The notes: generated by a model from the sequence alone, not told the origin. A stretch of DNA of 64,000 nucleotides from Megalobrama amblycephala (GCF_018812025.1 NC_063062.1:39727496-39791495); one strand, 5' to 3'. Numbered from the stretch's first letter, positions 42,901 through 56,621 are shown. Made by a program: numbers and translations.

Positions 42901-44501
42901 TTATCTACAACATTACAATTCTCTTGTATCTAATACATAAATGTTTTCTACTCTATGTTACTTTAATATACTATACACCACAGTTTCATAGTTAACATAT
43001 ACTGTAAGTAAAGTAGTCATATACAAATTACTTTAACATGGTTAAGTATATGTGCATACATAATGTCATTAGTTTGCTTTTCTACATTACATCATTTTAA
43101 TACATTTTAATGCATCATCACTAATTGGTTTACATAAACTACTACAAAGCCAAAACAACTTTAAACAAAATAGAGTAATTGCATAATCATCATATTCATC
43201 AACACAGGTTAGCAATTTTTTATGCGTTTTACCTGTTGTATTTACATGTTATTTATGTTTTAACAGGCTTGATCTTTATGTATGTTTGTGCTTTCTCTTT
43301 CAGGACTGCAGGAGAGGTGTTTTCAGTCAGTCTTGCTCAGGGTGGACCAGCCCCCTGTTTCTTGAGACAGTGGTGCTTTGACTATCTTTCAGCAGGAGAT
43401 TTGGATGAAGTAAATCTCAGTAAAGATGATGTGGATGATGCTGAACTTTTTGAACTGATTCAAAAGGTAGAAAAAAAATTATCAAAGGCTGATTAAATTT
43501 GTATTAACTTTTTTTAAATGTATATACAATAATACATTTCATTATTTCAGGTGGAAGAAGAAACTGATCTCTCTGCATGGACTGATGCTATAATTAGTTG
43601 CGGTTTCACTGGGATCATTAAACCGGAGAACAAAGAGGCCATAATAAGGTGAGAAATAGAAAAATTCATAGTTTTAGTATTATTATATTCAAACATGTAT
43701 TAGACCACACATAGGCATATGTTTCAGCTAATAGGGCAACAATGGATTTATGATACACACACACCAGTGTCTAGGATTTACTCAAAAAAAGAAAACTTTA
43801 TGCAAGGCTTTCTTAAAAATGTGTGTATTTCAGATCTATTGTGCTGCATGCAACCCTGCGTCTGATCCCTTTGCTTAAGCAACTCAGAAAAGGTCTTCAA
43901 GTGTACAATTTTGTGGACATCCTGGAAGAGCATTTAGGATTGTGCCAACATTTCTTCGTCCTCAGTGTGGTGGACGATGACTATAAGGTATCACTCATAG
44001 TAATTTTTTTATTAATTAGTAATCATTTTTTTCTTGATTTATTCTTATTGAATGTGGATATTTATGCTGAGTTCAAATAATAATTAAGTTGGCTTGAGAG
44101 AGCCAACTTACTGAAATCCTATTGTCTTCTGACCCTAAAATTTCTGACAACTCTGTCTCCTCCAAGAGCTTTAACTCTACAAACTCGGCTCAGACCTTCA
44201 GACTGTTCTGACTTGGTGTGCTGTATCTTTTCTAACTGATCCGACTTAAGGTTTTCCTAAAAATGATGATCAAAACTAAAAAAACAATTCCCATTGGCTT
44301 TCATTGACAGAACGTTCAGATGAGCCAAGACTGTTCAAAATTCAAATTCTGACAGTTGGAGAGTCTCATCAGACTCCATTAGCTGCCATTCTATGCACTA
44401 TTTCTTAACAACTGACACTCACTTACCTTCCATTCTATCTAATATTTCTAATCTAGCTGTCGATCTATCACTGTGTGGGTGGGTGGGTGAGTGTGTGTTG
44501 C

Positions 44502-44541
<40 letters not shown>

Positions 44542-45382
44542 GTGAGTGAGTGAGTGTGTATCTATCTTCTACTCACTCGCATCAAACTTTCTGGTCTGGC
44601 TTTCTCAAGCCAACTTCAAAGTTTGTCTCGACAAACTTTTTTTGTCTAGTTGATGTATAAAATACGAGATAAGCATTTTTAGCAATTGTGCTCTCAGTAC
44701 CTGAAAATGCATATTGGTTGTCATCCCATAGGCTGATGCAGATTTTATCATGCAGAACATTCTGCCAAAACTATCCGAGAAGGGAACAATACGGGAGACC
44801 TGTGAAACAGCCATCATCAACTTCCTGCAAGATTTTCTCCAGGAAATTGAAACTGCTGGTATGTATGACATGATTTCAAGTTTCTAATGTAGTGTAGATG
44901 CTTTTAAGAAAAGACAAATGTTTTAAAATTCATGTGACATCACAATGAGCAATAGATAGTAACAACTGTCATACAAGCTTTTTACACTGCCGCTTGGTTT
45001 TTTGGTGATTTAACGGAAAAATGTTTTGGTCAGTTATATTGTAGAATCACTTTTGATTCATTGAGTTAACATGCTCTTTTGCTTGCAGTTGATAACCCTG
45101 ATGGAGACACCCTTCCCTTAACTGTCCCCCTGTGTAATGCAATGGCTTACTGGCCAGGGACACAAACCACTTCTCATGTCAGAACGTCAAGAATTCAAAA
45201 TTGCTTTGCATTTTGATCATGATTGTCAGCAGAGGATGCCTGCACACCGAATCTGCTACCCAGTTGTAAGTGCCTGTGCCAGAAAAATTACCTTTCCTGT
45301 AGCACACATTGACAACTACAATTCATTCAAGGAAATCATGCTGCAGGCTATCAACTCTGATTTTGGATTTAACAGAGTGTAA
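39908..45382 (+). pseudogene. HECT-type E3 ubiquitin ligase with two UBZ4-like zinc fingers (11 exons)
   Basis: Exons inferred from AG/GT borders and matching phase: 39908-40179, 40267-40416, 41061-41140, 41256-41333, 41409-41614, 42247-42349, 43304-43466, 43551-43648, 43834-43987, 44732-44858, 45089-45382. Exon 1 and exon 3 each hold a C-x2-C-x11-H-x3-C finger (CRTC...HVQSC; CPIC...HASIC), the RAD18/UBZ4 ubiquitin-binding spacing. Exon 2 is acidic then Ser/Pro-rich. Exons 5-11 form a HECT domain: LGEAGVDSGVIRKEFLT and YSLSDLEKGFFR in the N-lobe, and a C-lobe ending SACARKITFPVAH with the catalytic-position Cys, then MLQAINSDFGF. HECT ligases carry ubiquitin on that Cys. Defects: TAA at 40163-40165 in exon 1 and a one-base frame change near 45131. 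Similar HECT proteins are annotated in fish as G2E3-like. The 5' end is not found. Confidence 0.85.
44086..44616. mobile_element. 531-bp MITE in a HECT-gene intron
   Basis: AAGTTGGCTTGAGAGAGCCA at the left and TGGCTTTCTCAAGCCAACTT at the right are inverted repeats with one mismatch. No clear target duplication. Includes (GA)n at 44508-44538 and a GTGA run. Confidence 0.8.
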
Positions 45383-45509
45383 ATTTAGGAGTAGGATACA
45401 ATTCCAAATGAGTCCGGTGTATGTTCAGGGCATAGAATATTTCTATATGCTGTTAAATGTTCTTATTGTTACCCTAACACCAGAAAGAAAACAGGCAGTC
45501 TATTTTGTT

Positions 45510-45515
45510 AATAAA
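45510..45515 (+). terminator. Poly(A) signal of the HECT gene
   Basis: AATAAA 128 bp after the stop codon. Confidence 0.6.
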
Positions 45516-45615
45516 ATTAGTTTTTTTTTATTCTGATTCCATAAATATATATTTGGCATAAGTACACTTTCTGCAATTAATTCTGAAATGTTTTTACTGT
45601 TCTGTTTAAAACTAT

Positions 45616-45621
45616 TTTATT
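45616..45621 (-). terminator. Poly(A) signal of the transposase gene
   Basis: AATAAA on minus, 74 bp after the stop at 45695. The two genes thus end about 100 bp apart, tail to tail. Confidence 0.6.
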
Positions 45622-47562
45622 AAATGTTTATCAAAAGCTCCTTTGTTATTGTGTCTGTTTTGATTTGTTCACAGGGTGTACACATTACTGTAATTTAAGA
45701 ATGAAGGATCACAAAATGTAATGCTGCTAAATATTTGTCCCTGCCATAGTTTTGTGATTGTGAGGTTGGGTCAACAACAGCTTGCAGCTGGGCCTTTAAT
45801 TCCTCAGTTAATGTGCAATCAACTGGAGGAACCACAATTCCTCTGGATGGCTGGTCAGGGATTCTGGTCGTGTCCCAGTCAGAGTCTTCATCTTGAGCAT
45901 TCTATAAAAAAAATAGATAATGAACATGGTATATTTTATTGCTACAATACATAGAAATGTACATGCATGCGGTTGCATAAATTACATGCATTAAAATTAT
46001 AGACAATACCTCAGATTCTGGAGGAGCAACAGGGTTTTGAATAAGCCCGATTTCCCACATTTGGTTGGGGCTTCGATTGCCTTCTGTGCGGAAGTGGATG
46101 GTTATTCCATCCACAAGTGAAGGAATCAAGGCTGGCCTGCAGGCGTGGCAGGAACACATAATGACAACAAAACATGTGGAGGCTGTTTGCTGGATCTAGT
46201 AACCCTTCCTCCTCGAGGGTGTGTAAAACATCATAGAAGATGTTGGTTACAGCCATCCATATGTCGCGCCAAAGGCGTTCAATACTGAGAAATGCAGACA
46301 AAATGTGTAATACTTTGATTAACAGCACCTTATTGAATGAATACATGTTGAGTACACCGTTATCCTTAAAAATAGAATGTTCATATTTAGCTCAGGGTAT
46401 GACTATAAAATTAATCTTTATGCTTACCGCTGGTTATGCACGCTTTTTCCTGACAGGAAACTTCCCCTCCCACAGCCTCGCACAGAAAACATACACCTAG
46501 CGATCTCCACATTTTCTACTCCGTGGTCTCCTCGAACTCTAAATGCAGAAAAAAAAATGTAAAAGAGCAAAGCTGTTTTAGAAAAGAACACCAGTCTAAT
46601 AAGAAAACCCATTAACCCTTTAATGTTTGTAAAGATAAACAGCAGGGATGTATTATTGCATGTAATGCTTCTGAACTTCACAGAAAAACATGGAAGTACA
46701 TGGAACATGAAATTTAAATCATGATGTACTAATTATTTGTGTTTCAGACTTCCCCTCCTATCAGGCACACCTGATTGTAGTCATCAGCTTATTAATAGAG
46801 ACTGCAAGACCTAAATTGGTTGTCTGATGAATGAACAGGTTTGAGAAGCAATAATCTATTCAACAAAAAAAAAAAAAGCAAACTGTTTACCTTAACGGAT
46901 ACCCATGCATCTCCACTGACTGATGGAAAAAACCAAGGGCAGTCGATGCTTTGTTATCTGTTGCAGCTCCAAGGTACATGATCTGAGGTAAATTATCAAA
47001 TGTTATATTTATGTCAGGGGTGTTAGGCCAGCAGAGTTTAGTTCTAACCCTGCAGTTGCATGAACTGCTAGGACTACTCTTAGAAGTTGGCCATTCATTT
47101 TTTTGTTAAGACATGCGTAGACTGAATGCCCCTTGACTCCTTGCTAGATGGTCGTACTACTAAAGACAAAGTCTTAACATAAGGGTTATGTTTATGCAAC
47201 TGGACCCTGTACTATTCAAATAAGGCTGAAGATCTTGATTAGCTGGATCAGGTAGGCTACATTTAATTAAAGTTGAAAACTAAACTGCAGGGGTGTAGCC
47301 CTACAGGAACTGAGTTCTGCATCCCTGATTTGTTTATTCCATCATTCATTTAATATGTACATTTAAAACAATACATTGTAGTAAAGATATTAATAAAAAA
47401 TAAATAAAAACCTTCCTGGAGTATCCATCAATGGCACCGAATATCACAAGGCCATATCTGGAAAAAGATTATATATAGATATGTTGTAACTAAGGATATT
47501 GCACAGCAACAAAGTAGCAAACATATACATATATATACATATACATACAAATATATGTGCAT

Positions 47563-47583
47563 GTATATATATATATATATATA
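47563..47583. repeat. (TA)n microsatellite
   Basis: Left half of the TA-rich target of the palindromic MITE. Confidence 0.9.
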
Positions 47584-48483
47584 CAGTACAGACCAAAAGT
47601 TTGGAACCACTAAGATTTTTAATGTTTTTAAAAGAAGTTTCGTCTGCTCACCAAGGCTACATTTATTTAATTAAAAATACAGTAAAAACAGTAATATTGT
47701 GAAATATTATTACAATTTAAAATAACTGTTTTCTATTTGAATATATTTGACAAAGTAATTTATTCCTGTGATGCAAAGCTGAATTTTCAGCATCGTTACT
47801 CCAGTCTTCAGTGTCACATGATCCTTCAGAAATCATTCTAATATGCTGATTTGCTGCTCAATAAACATTTATGATTATTTTCAATGTTGAAAACAGTTGT
47901 GTACTTTTTTTTTTCAGGATTCCTTGATGAATAGAAAGTTCAAAAGAACAGCATTTATCTGAAATACAAAGCTTCTGTAGCATTATACACTACCGTTCAA
48001 AAGTTTGGGTCAGTAAGAATTTTTATTTTTATTTTTTTGAAAAGAATTAAAGAAATGAATACTTTTATTCAGCAAGGATGCATTAAATCAATCAAAAGTG
48101 GCAGTAAAGACATTTATAATGTTACAAAAGATTAGATTTCAGATAAACACTGTTCTTTTGAACTTTCTATTCATCAAATAATCCTGAAAAAAAATATTGT
48201 ACACAAATATTTTGTACAATTGTACACATTAAATGTTTCTTGAGCAGCAGATCAGCATATTAGAATGATTTCTGAAGGATCATGTGACACTGAAGACTGG
48301 AGTAACGATGCTGAAAATTCAGCTTTGCCATCACAGGAATAAATTACTTTGTGAAATATATTCAAACAGAAAACAGTTATTTTAAATTGTAATAATATTT
48401 CACAATATTACTGTTTTTACTGTATTTTTAATTAAATAAATTAAGCCTTGGTGATCAGATAAATCTTCTTTCAAAAGCATTAA

Positions 48484-49447
48484 AGGGTCATGAAACCCTA
48501 AACCAAAATTTCTGAGATTTTAACAGAGGTATGTGTGTTGAACACCATTGAAGACAATGTTAGCATCTGTTAGATTTAATAGTAGGGGGAAATGGTTAAA
48601 TTTTAGTTTTTATACGCTGTTTTCGTCTTCCGGGTTTAAAATCTTCATCCTGTCCACGTCACAGGCTGTGACGTGGCAGAGCACGATAGTACTTTGATGA
48701 CTCATAGGTGTTTCATAATTATTAACGAGACTGAGTTTTTTATCCAATGAGAAGACACTCTCTTAATTATTCATGACACCACGTGGATCTTTCCAACGAC
48801 AGACATGTCAAGCAAGCTGTGATATCACGCAGTAGATGAGTGAGGCAATCATGGGACGCAAGTGTTTGTTTTCGTGGTGCAAAAGTTCGAATGGGTTGCA
48901 TATGTTTCCCCGCGATGCTGCCAGGGCTAGACTCTGGCTGCGGGCGGTTGGTTGGCCATCAACCACGGACACATCTACACACTGGATGCGTGGCGTGTCC
49001 GTTTCGGCTCCCATGTTAACAGGTTAGAGCTTGCACACTGCCTGGTGACGCGCGTTTCAGGAAAACGTCTCGGAAAACGCGTGCATGCTAGAAATAGAAC
49101 CGATGCCTATTTTTCACGCGACATACAAGCGTCTTGGAAGCGTTTCCATGCAAACCTGGGGTGCGATTCCCGAAAGCATCTTTGGTGAACTATGGTCGTA
49201 AGTCCCATTGAACTCTATTGGTAACGACGGAACTTACGACCATAGTTCGCTTTGGGAAACGCACCCCTGAATAGTCGATATGCATGGGCTACTGGCGATG
49301 AGAGTTTTCCCCCTCTCCTCTCCTCTCCCCTGCCGTACCACACCCACTCCCCTCCCCTCTTCTCACAGCCACCACGCCCATTTAAGTTGCATTTTTCAAA
49401 AAGATTGTGAGCTAGACTTGAGCTGAAAGAGGGGGTTTCATGACCCT
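48484..49447. mobile_element. Kolobok-type element with TTAA duplication
   Basis: Perfect 15-bp inverted repeats AGGGTCATGAAACCC and GGGTTTCATGACCCT, flanked by TTAA at 48480-48483 and 49448-49451. Interior 964 bp contains a THAP-like finger but no transposase core, so it is internally deleted. Kolobok transposases carry THAP fingers and use TTAA. Confidence 0.88.
48848..48970 (+). pseudogene. THAP-like zinc finger fragment of a Kolobok transposase
   Basis: The frame reads MGRKCLFSWCKSSNGLHMFP then DAARARLWLRAVGW: a C-x4-C start, the FP residue pair and the W typical of THAP DNA-binding domains. The later C-x2-H half is not preserved in this frame (it passes into low-complexity sequence to 49027). 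Transposase exons are missing. Confidence 0.6.
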
Positions 49448-49484
49448 TTAAAAATCTTACCGATGCCAAACTTTTGAGCTGTAC

Positions 49485-49647
<163 letters not shown>

Positions 49648-51059
49648 CGTAAACAATTGTATTAATGGCTAGATGTATGATAGAATCTGACCTTTATGAG
49701 CTTGTGATTCGTGTCGATGTGAACCAGATGCAGTGGGCCCTGAACGGAATAAGTTCCTTCGGACAACACATCTCAGCTGTGTCATTCTTGCAAGTATTCC
49801 AGCAGAGTCCACTCGATGCATGGAATCCCACACCCTTGTCCATGGCACACGGTGACCCAGTGCTTGCAACCGTCCTTTCATCATCCGGTGGCCTAGGTGT
49901 GGACTTTCAGCTTTTACAGTACTAACAAGGTTGTCAAGATCCTCGTCTGAGATTCGTTGTATATGTGTCTCTTACAGAAATACCAAACTCATTAAGACGG
50001 CCGATTCAATAGTTCCTTGTTGACACACCGAGAAGCTGAGCAATACAGGGGACAGACAGATGCATACTCACAAGATTTACAAGATGCTCTCTGGATATAA
50101 GAAACTTTGGACGTCCCCTCACTCCAAATTGCACTTCCAGTGCAGCTATGGGTACACTGTTGTTTTCAAGCTTGGGTCTCCACTATGTTTTTTAGGTTGG
50201 ATAGTTCATTGAGGAGTCCATCTGGGATTGTAATTTGATTATGGATTGATGTGATAAAAATAAATTCATGACTGCATATAAATTGCAAGTAATCTAAGTC
50301 CAGTGGCTGGCGACTCACTGCATACTGGAGTTTGGAGAGCAGTCTCTCCATTACCATACGCCCCAATTCAACCCTGGTGGCATCATTGTGCCCACCTGAC
50401 CTACAAAATAAATTGTCTTCAATTAGTTATGAAATATACAAAACACTAAAGGACTTTGCATGATATTTTTGAGTACACCTTACAATATGAAAAAGACAGC
50501 CAAGTTTGTTATAATTTAGTTATTTCTTTATTTATATAGTTAATTTTTGGACACTACGTTTGGTTTACACATATTTCATTTCTGAATGTGTAATAATATA
50601 ATAAAACAAAATATACAATACAATACAATGTGTCTGCCAATTTAATGTGCCCCGCAACCTCTCCTGTCCATCTGTGGCTAAGCTTAAGTAAACATTTTTA
50701 ATTCGACTTATAAACGAACATTTTCACGTGTCAAAATTTATCTGCATCTTGCAGTTGTTAAACATTTTATTTGGGACATTTCTAACGTGTGAAATTTTTC
50801 ATTAAGGCAATGTATAAACTTCCAGGCAGGTTGGTGTGTTGAGGCAAGTCGGAGCTAACGTAAACAGTGGTCCCTCCAGGACCGAGTTTGGACAGTCCTA
50901 TTCTATCGCATACCGTTTAATGCACATCAACATCGAGATGCATAGTGTTAATAATAATCGCATTTAGAAAAAAAAACAATGCACATTTTAACGATAAATA
51001 AAAGGAAACAATCACTTTTACATACCTGGAATCCTCCCACTTGCCTCTGCTCTGCCATG

Positions 51060-51543
51060 CTTGATCTGTTCTGTTGCGATGTGCGTCTCCTGCCGATGAC
51101 GTGTTTCGCGGGGGCGTGTCCCCGTTTCTTGACTCCACCCCCACGTCAAACCAGTGCCATAAAGAGAACCGCACAGAAAAGTGCAGCGCAAAGGTAAACC
51201 GGTATCGTGAGCGCACGCTTGACTGAAACGCAGAATAAAATGAGCGTTGCAAAGTGATTTAGTAGGTTTGAGCATGAAAAATATGTGGCAAAGATAAAAT
51301 AGGATTACAGCTGTCATTGATTTTTGTAATTGATTATATTTTTATTTTTGCACTACTTTATTTTATTTTGCAATTTATTATTTTTGTTTGCAAAACTTAT
51401 TTTTTCCTGCTCAAGTACTTTATTTTTCCCTTTGCAATTCTTTATTTTTGTTTGCAAAACATTTTTTTATTGCTCAATTCTTTTTTTAGTTTTGCAAAAC
51501 TTTATTTTTGTGCAAAACTTTAAGGCATTAATTTGACTCCATA
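51060..51543. repeat. Right terminal inverted repeat of the 13-kb transposon
   Basis: Mirror of 38530-39015 with only scattered mismatches. It probably provides promoter sequence for the minus-strand gene that starts at 51058. Confidence 0.95.
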
Positions 51544-51569
51544 GCAGTACACTTCATTACAAAATCACA

Positions 51570-51730
51570 GAGATGGAAACTTGAGTCTGCGACTTGGACT
51601 CGAGTCGCACTTAAGTTGCAAAAATAAACGACTTGTGACTTGACTCGTGAACAAATACCCGAGACTTGACTCGAGACTTGACTTGGACTTGAAGACAGAG
51701 ACTTGTGAAAAATACAAGTCTTTTGGCATG
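51570..51730. repeat. ACTTGACTC-type degenerate repeat
   Basis: GACTTGGACTCGAGTCGCACTT, GACTTGTGACTTGACTC and GACTTGACTCGAGACTTGAC recur. A known style of fish DNA-repeat; full boundaries not found. Confidence 0.6.
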
Positions 51731-52669
51731 ACATTCCCGATTACGTTCTCCATTTACTACCCCACACGATAGCATGAAACACCACATTTTACCATCTAGT
51801 CATTCCCAAATATGTGCTGCAGCAGCGAAACATCTCTAAACACACAAAGCCATCGACCTCATTTCACGCATCTGAAGGCACGCAAATTCATCACCCATTA
51901 GAAAACAAAATAAAAACAATAAAGCCAAGCCTTACCTTGTGATAAACTTTCATTTATTTGAAAAGTCATTTTATTTGAAAAGCAATCAATTAATGTATAA
52001 ATCTTAATTTCAAAAAATTGACCCTTATGACTGGTTTTGTAGTCCAGGGTCACATATAACAAACAAACAAAAAATAAATTAATTAAAAAATAAATTAATT
52101 AACAAATAACAATATATAATATATAACAATATAAAATATTATGAAAGCAAAAGCACTAAACAAGACCAATAACCTTGATTTATTAACCCATTAAACACAG
52201 TATACCCCATTTCCCCATGATATATGTACTTACAAGTCATTTGCCCACTGGCAACTATAGTTGCTGCTTGGACTTTTGACTAAGTATACAAAAAACTATA
52301 GATCTCTTGTAAGATTTGTTTTGTTTGGATGATTCTAGAGACCCTCATGATTACATAGATATATATATGTCAACAAAAAATTCTTAATATTAACATGAAA
52401 ATTACTTTTCTTTGGGAGGGTTTGCCTTCAATATGCTTCCTGGAAGTAGGGTTTGGAAGTTGACACCCCATGTCACAGGAAGGAAGTGAATATCTTTTTT
52501 TTGTTCTTGAAATCCTTTATTTGGATGTTTTCTTGCATGTCATTGAGAAATAAAACATGGAAAACATCTAAAAAAAAACGTACAAAAGGAAAATGACAAC
52601 CATACACTGCGGCAACTATAGTTGCCGGTGGGCTAAAATGGGTCACTGAAGTGACCTGAAATAACTGAT
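51731..52669. other. AT-rich intergenic DNA
   Basis: No gene seen. GGCAACTATAGTTGC occurs at about 52251 and 52612, on each side of a 360-bp stretch, probably element ends. Confidence 0.5.
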
Positions 52670-52726
52670 AAGCTGCTTTGAAAATATGTATTGTGAAAAG
52701 TGCTATACAATAAATGTGAATTGAAT
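52670..52726 (+). repeat. L2 LINE 3' tail fragment
   Basis: AGCTGCTTTGAAAATATGTA, AAAAGTGCTATACAATAAA, TGTGAATTGAATT matches the tail of the L2 at 23379 in opposite orientation. Confidence 0.75.
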
Positions 52727-54827
52727 TTTTTTTTTACCAGACTCATACATTTGTCATGCATTTAACTGGATGTAATCCCTGTGTTTCCCATTAACTAGAC
52801 TGTGACGACCCGCCACAGCTTCATAATGAATCAAAAATATATTTAAACTTCTCATTATAACATATTAATCCTATATATCTAAAAAACTAGATCAACCAGT
52901 TACTCGAGGCAGTAAATATTACCTGATGTCTTATAAAGGAGCCAACCACCAGTTACCCCACCAAGTTTGGGATACAATTTGATGAGTTTAATCGCATAAC
53001 TGTTAAAGATAACAGGATTAATCACTTTAGCTGCTATCACTGTTCTCTTTATGACCATTCACAAAGATAATTACATGAACAGGTTCTTCTTGACATTAGG
53101 TGTAATAGCTGTACCTCCTGATGGGTCATATTTTCATCTAGAGAGGCAGTTCTGCGTCCTAGTCCTGCCTGTGTATGGAGCAGTTGATCTGGACCACGAG
53201 GGGAGCGTCACATTGGGCCGCAGCAGATGAACATGACCTGAAATGGGTTTGGTTTAATGGGCACAGGACATGTTCCAGTGAAGCGTCGTTTCCCTCTGCG
53301 ATTTGAGAATAATCCAGGTAAGGACCTGTTTTAAAAAATGTAACATATAGTTCAGAACAGACCAACAATTCATAAACAGGAAAGCAATAAACAGTTTTCT
53401 CCTGACCTGGTCATTTTTGTTTGATCATAGAGACCATTGGTGGCAATGATTCAATCTACTTAGGCCTACGATGCTTTTGAGAAATAAAGCCCTGGTCCTA
53501 TTTAATTATAAGACGGAGATTAACGGATATCGTGGCAGAGGTGTAACTTTAAATTTATAATTGGCTAATTTAAATTTTTTTTTGGGTTGTATTTAATGGT
53601 GCAATATAAATAAAATTGCCGTTGCTGTTGCCTAATGTAAAAACCAGCCATCAGTTTAGTATCCTGTCATTAGTGACGTATCCAAACAATACACTCATTT
53701 TATAGTTTTTTTCTACTAAAACTAAAAGCCAACTGTGAGTAAATTCTGGATTTATATTTATCATGTTACCTTTGGAGTGGAAAAAGCAGCTTACGTGTAC
53801 ACGGGGTAAAGAGAAATCGCTGGATGTTTGTCTTAATCAGCCTTTTCCGCATATACTGACCCAGAAAATCATAACTTGTACTCACCACTCGCTCCATTTT
53901 GGCAAATGTTGTTTTGTGAAGGCCCCTCCTCTCTTCCCTGTTGTTCTGGATCTTGTCGACATGCGCTTGCACCACCTGCTGGTGAGGTCGACTAACAGCG
54001 GATGGAGATCATGCATCGGCAATCTACTGCTTTTCCTGCAGTTCCCGGATGTGCAGTGTTGAATATTGAACAATTGAATTTGTGGAAACGTATTTATAAA
54101 GCAAAATATAATGGAGTGAAATTTGTGCGTTGAATATTATAGGTTGTATTTTCAAACAGACCGAATATTTTGGAAGTGAAATCTGAAAGGTGAATATGGA
54201 CAATTGAATTTTTTAATAATGAAAATGTGTTTGAAATGTTTTTAAGTGAAATATTCACAGCTTAAATATACGACCATGCTGAATTTCAACCCATAAAAAT
54301 TCAAGCCCTAAAAATACAATGCATTAAAGCAGTGGTTCATATAATGCACATTTTTTTCAAGTAGTTCAATTCAACAAGCTTTTTTATTTCAAAAACGTTT
54401 GGCATTATTTTATTTCCATATTGGTCTATGTAAACTTCTGACCCACGAGAATTGTGATATAATGAAATATATCTAAGGTGGTTTAAAAAAAGAGTTTTAA
54501 TGAGTTCAACTTAAGTGTATGTAAGCATAAAAATTCACGAGTTCGTGTGCCCATATAATCTTAGCGTAAGTGGTAAACAGATTTAGCTTGCTGTCTGCTA
54601 TAGAGGGGCTCGGAAAGAATATCCTACTCGAGCTCCGATTGCCCCCCTTTAACAGGCAAAAATAGTACAAAAGGAGGAGAAGGGGAGGAGGAGGGATGCC
54701 AAAAGAACTAACAACAGGAAGAGGTAAGATGCTGGTTTTATACCTCGGTATTAATTTGAAGATTAGATGGGCGTACTCCTCCCGAAATTACGTTTATTAA
54801 CTTCACTTAAACTGTAAATAGTTCATT
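52727..54827. other. Intergenic DNA without recognised features
   Basis: Short frames such as 53763-54062 have no recognisable domain. TTGAATATT-type AT repeats occur at 54060-54300. Confidence 0.5.
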
Positions 54828-56621
54828 AAATGACCCGTATTCATTTTCTATGTAATTTCAATCATGGTTGAGTGTTTCTTTGCTGAATCTTTGAAAGAAA
54901 TGTATTTTATCATTAATTTATTCCAGGTATTCCTTAAATATCTTGTTTTTGATTGTCAAAAATCATTATGTTCATTTTTTCTTTCTTTCTTTATAAACAA
55001 ACACAGTTTTTGTATGTCTACATCAATTTTACACACATGGGTCAAAAATGACCCGTATTCATTTCCTGTGTTATTTCAATCATGACTGAGTGTTTCTTCG
55101 CTGAATCTTTGAAAGAAATGTAATTTGTCTTTTATTTATTCCAGGTATTCCATAAATATCTTGTTTTTGATTTTCACAAATCATAGCTTTTGTATTTCTA
55201 CATCAATTTTACACACATGGGTCAAAAATGACCCATATAGAAACCTTTGCAAATTTTTGCAAGTAGGAACATATTTACTGCAGACAACTATTCATCCGCC
55301 ACACATTTCACGTCTCAACATGGCTGCTTTTGTATATTTGATGAATGAAAGTCATATTATATTTCATAGGCTATATATTATATTTCATAATCTTTATTTT
55401 TTTGTCATAAACCAATGCTACTGGTCACCTTTTACATCTATCAGTGTTCCTAAAAAGTAACAGTTTTGAACAAGGTTTCTGTCCAACAGTGAAAATATAT
55501 AATAAGTGTATTTGAATTTGAATATTTGAATATTCTTGTGCTTTTGATTTTCTTTATCTAGAGTGTTATTGGCTGGTCCTCAACAGAACTGAGGTGGATG
55601 ATGACATCACTGTAAAAAAAGCTAAAAGTTTACTTTGCGAACAGCCGAACACAATTTAAATGTGTATGTGCAGGTTGCGCATACACAGTTACAGAAATCT
55701 GGTGGAAATTATAAAAAGTTACAAAAATCTGTATGCTGACCCTCACGTACACATAAAACGTGAAGTATACTTTGGCCTTTAGAAAGATAATGACACACAA
55801 AAAAAATTCATTCAAAAAGAAAGGAAAAATTTAAATAAGGATTTTTTGAGTAATACCTGGAATGATGAAATTAATTTATTGTAATATATGCAATATAGAA
55901 AATAACTCATTCAGGTCACTTTAGACTCATGTTGTATATGTACAAAACTGTTACTTTTCAGGAACACTGACAGATTTAAAGGGTGACCAATTGCATTGAT
56001 TTATGACAAAAAATTAAAAATTATGAAATATATAGCCTAATAATATTGAATATAATAAGACTTGCATCCATCAAATATACAAAAGTAGCCTTGTTAAGAT
56101 GTGAAATGTGTGGCAGATGAATAGTTGTCTGCAGTAAATATGTTCCTACTTGCAAAAATTTGCAAATATTAAAGATTTCTATATGGGTCATTTTTGACCC
56201 ATGTGTGTAAAATTGATGTAGAAACTGCGTTTGTTTATAAAGTAAGAAAGAAAAAATGAACATAATGATTTTTGACAATCAAAAACAAGATATTTAAGGA
56301 ATACCTGGAATAAATGAATGATAAAATACATTTCTTTTATAGATTTAGCAAAGAAACACTCAACCATGATTGAAATAACACAGGAAATGAATACGGGTCA
56401 TTTTTGACCCATGTGTGTAAAATTGATGTAGACATACAAAAACTGTGTTTGTTTATAAAGTAAGAAAGAAAAAATGAACATAATGATTTTTGACAATCAA
56501 AAACAAGATATTTAAGGAATACCTGGAATAAATGAATGATAAAATACATTTATTTCAAAGATTCAACAAAGAAACACTCAACCATGATTGAAATTACATA
56601 GGAAATGAATACGGGTCATTT
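54828..56621. repeat. 1.8-kb inverted repeat with GGGTCAAAAATGACCC palindromes
   Basis: The left arm (54828-55475) and right arm (55925-56621) are complementary over most of their length, around a ~450-bp spacer. Each arm is itself made of ~190-220-bp tandem units. The palindrome GGGTCAAAAATGACCC (or its T-centred form) occurs at 55039, 55219, 56185, 56395, 56613 and 56804. Related sequence runs on to 56825. Confidence 0.88.

Noticed and set aside
50917..51317. Frames reading through the right inverted repeat (also at 38779-39110)
   Set aside because: The same frames appear in both inverted repeats and match nothing; the GC-rich terminal repeat simply lacks stops.
53763..54062. 99-codon plus frame and its antisense
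   Set aside because: No recognisable domain, no splice or promoter context, mixed composition; most likely chance.
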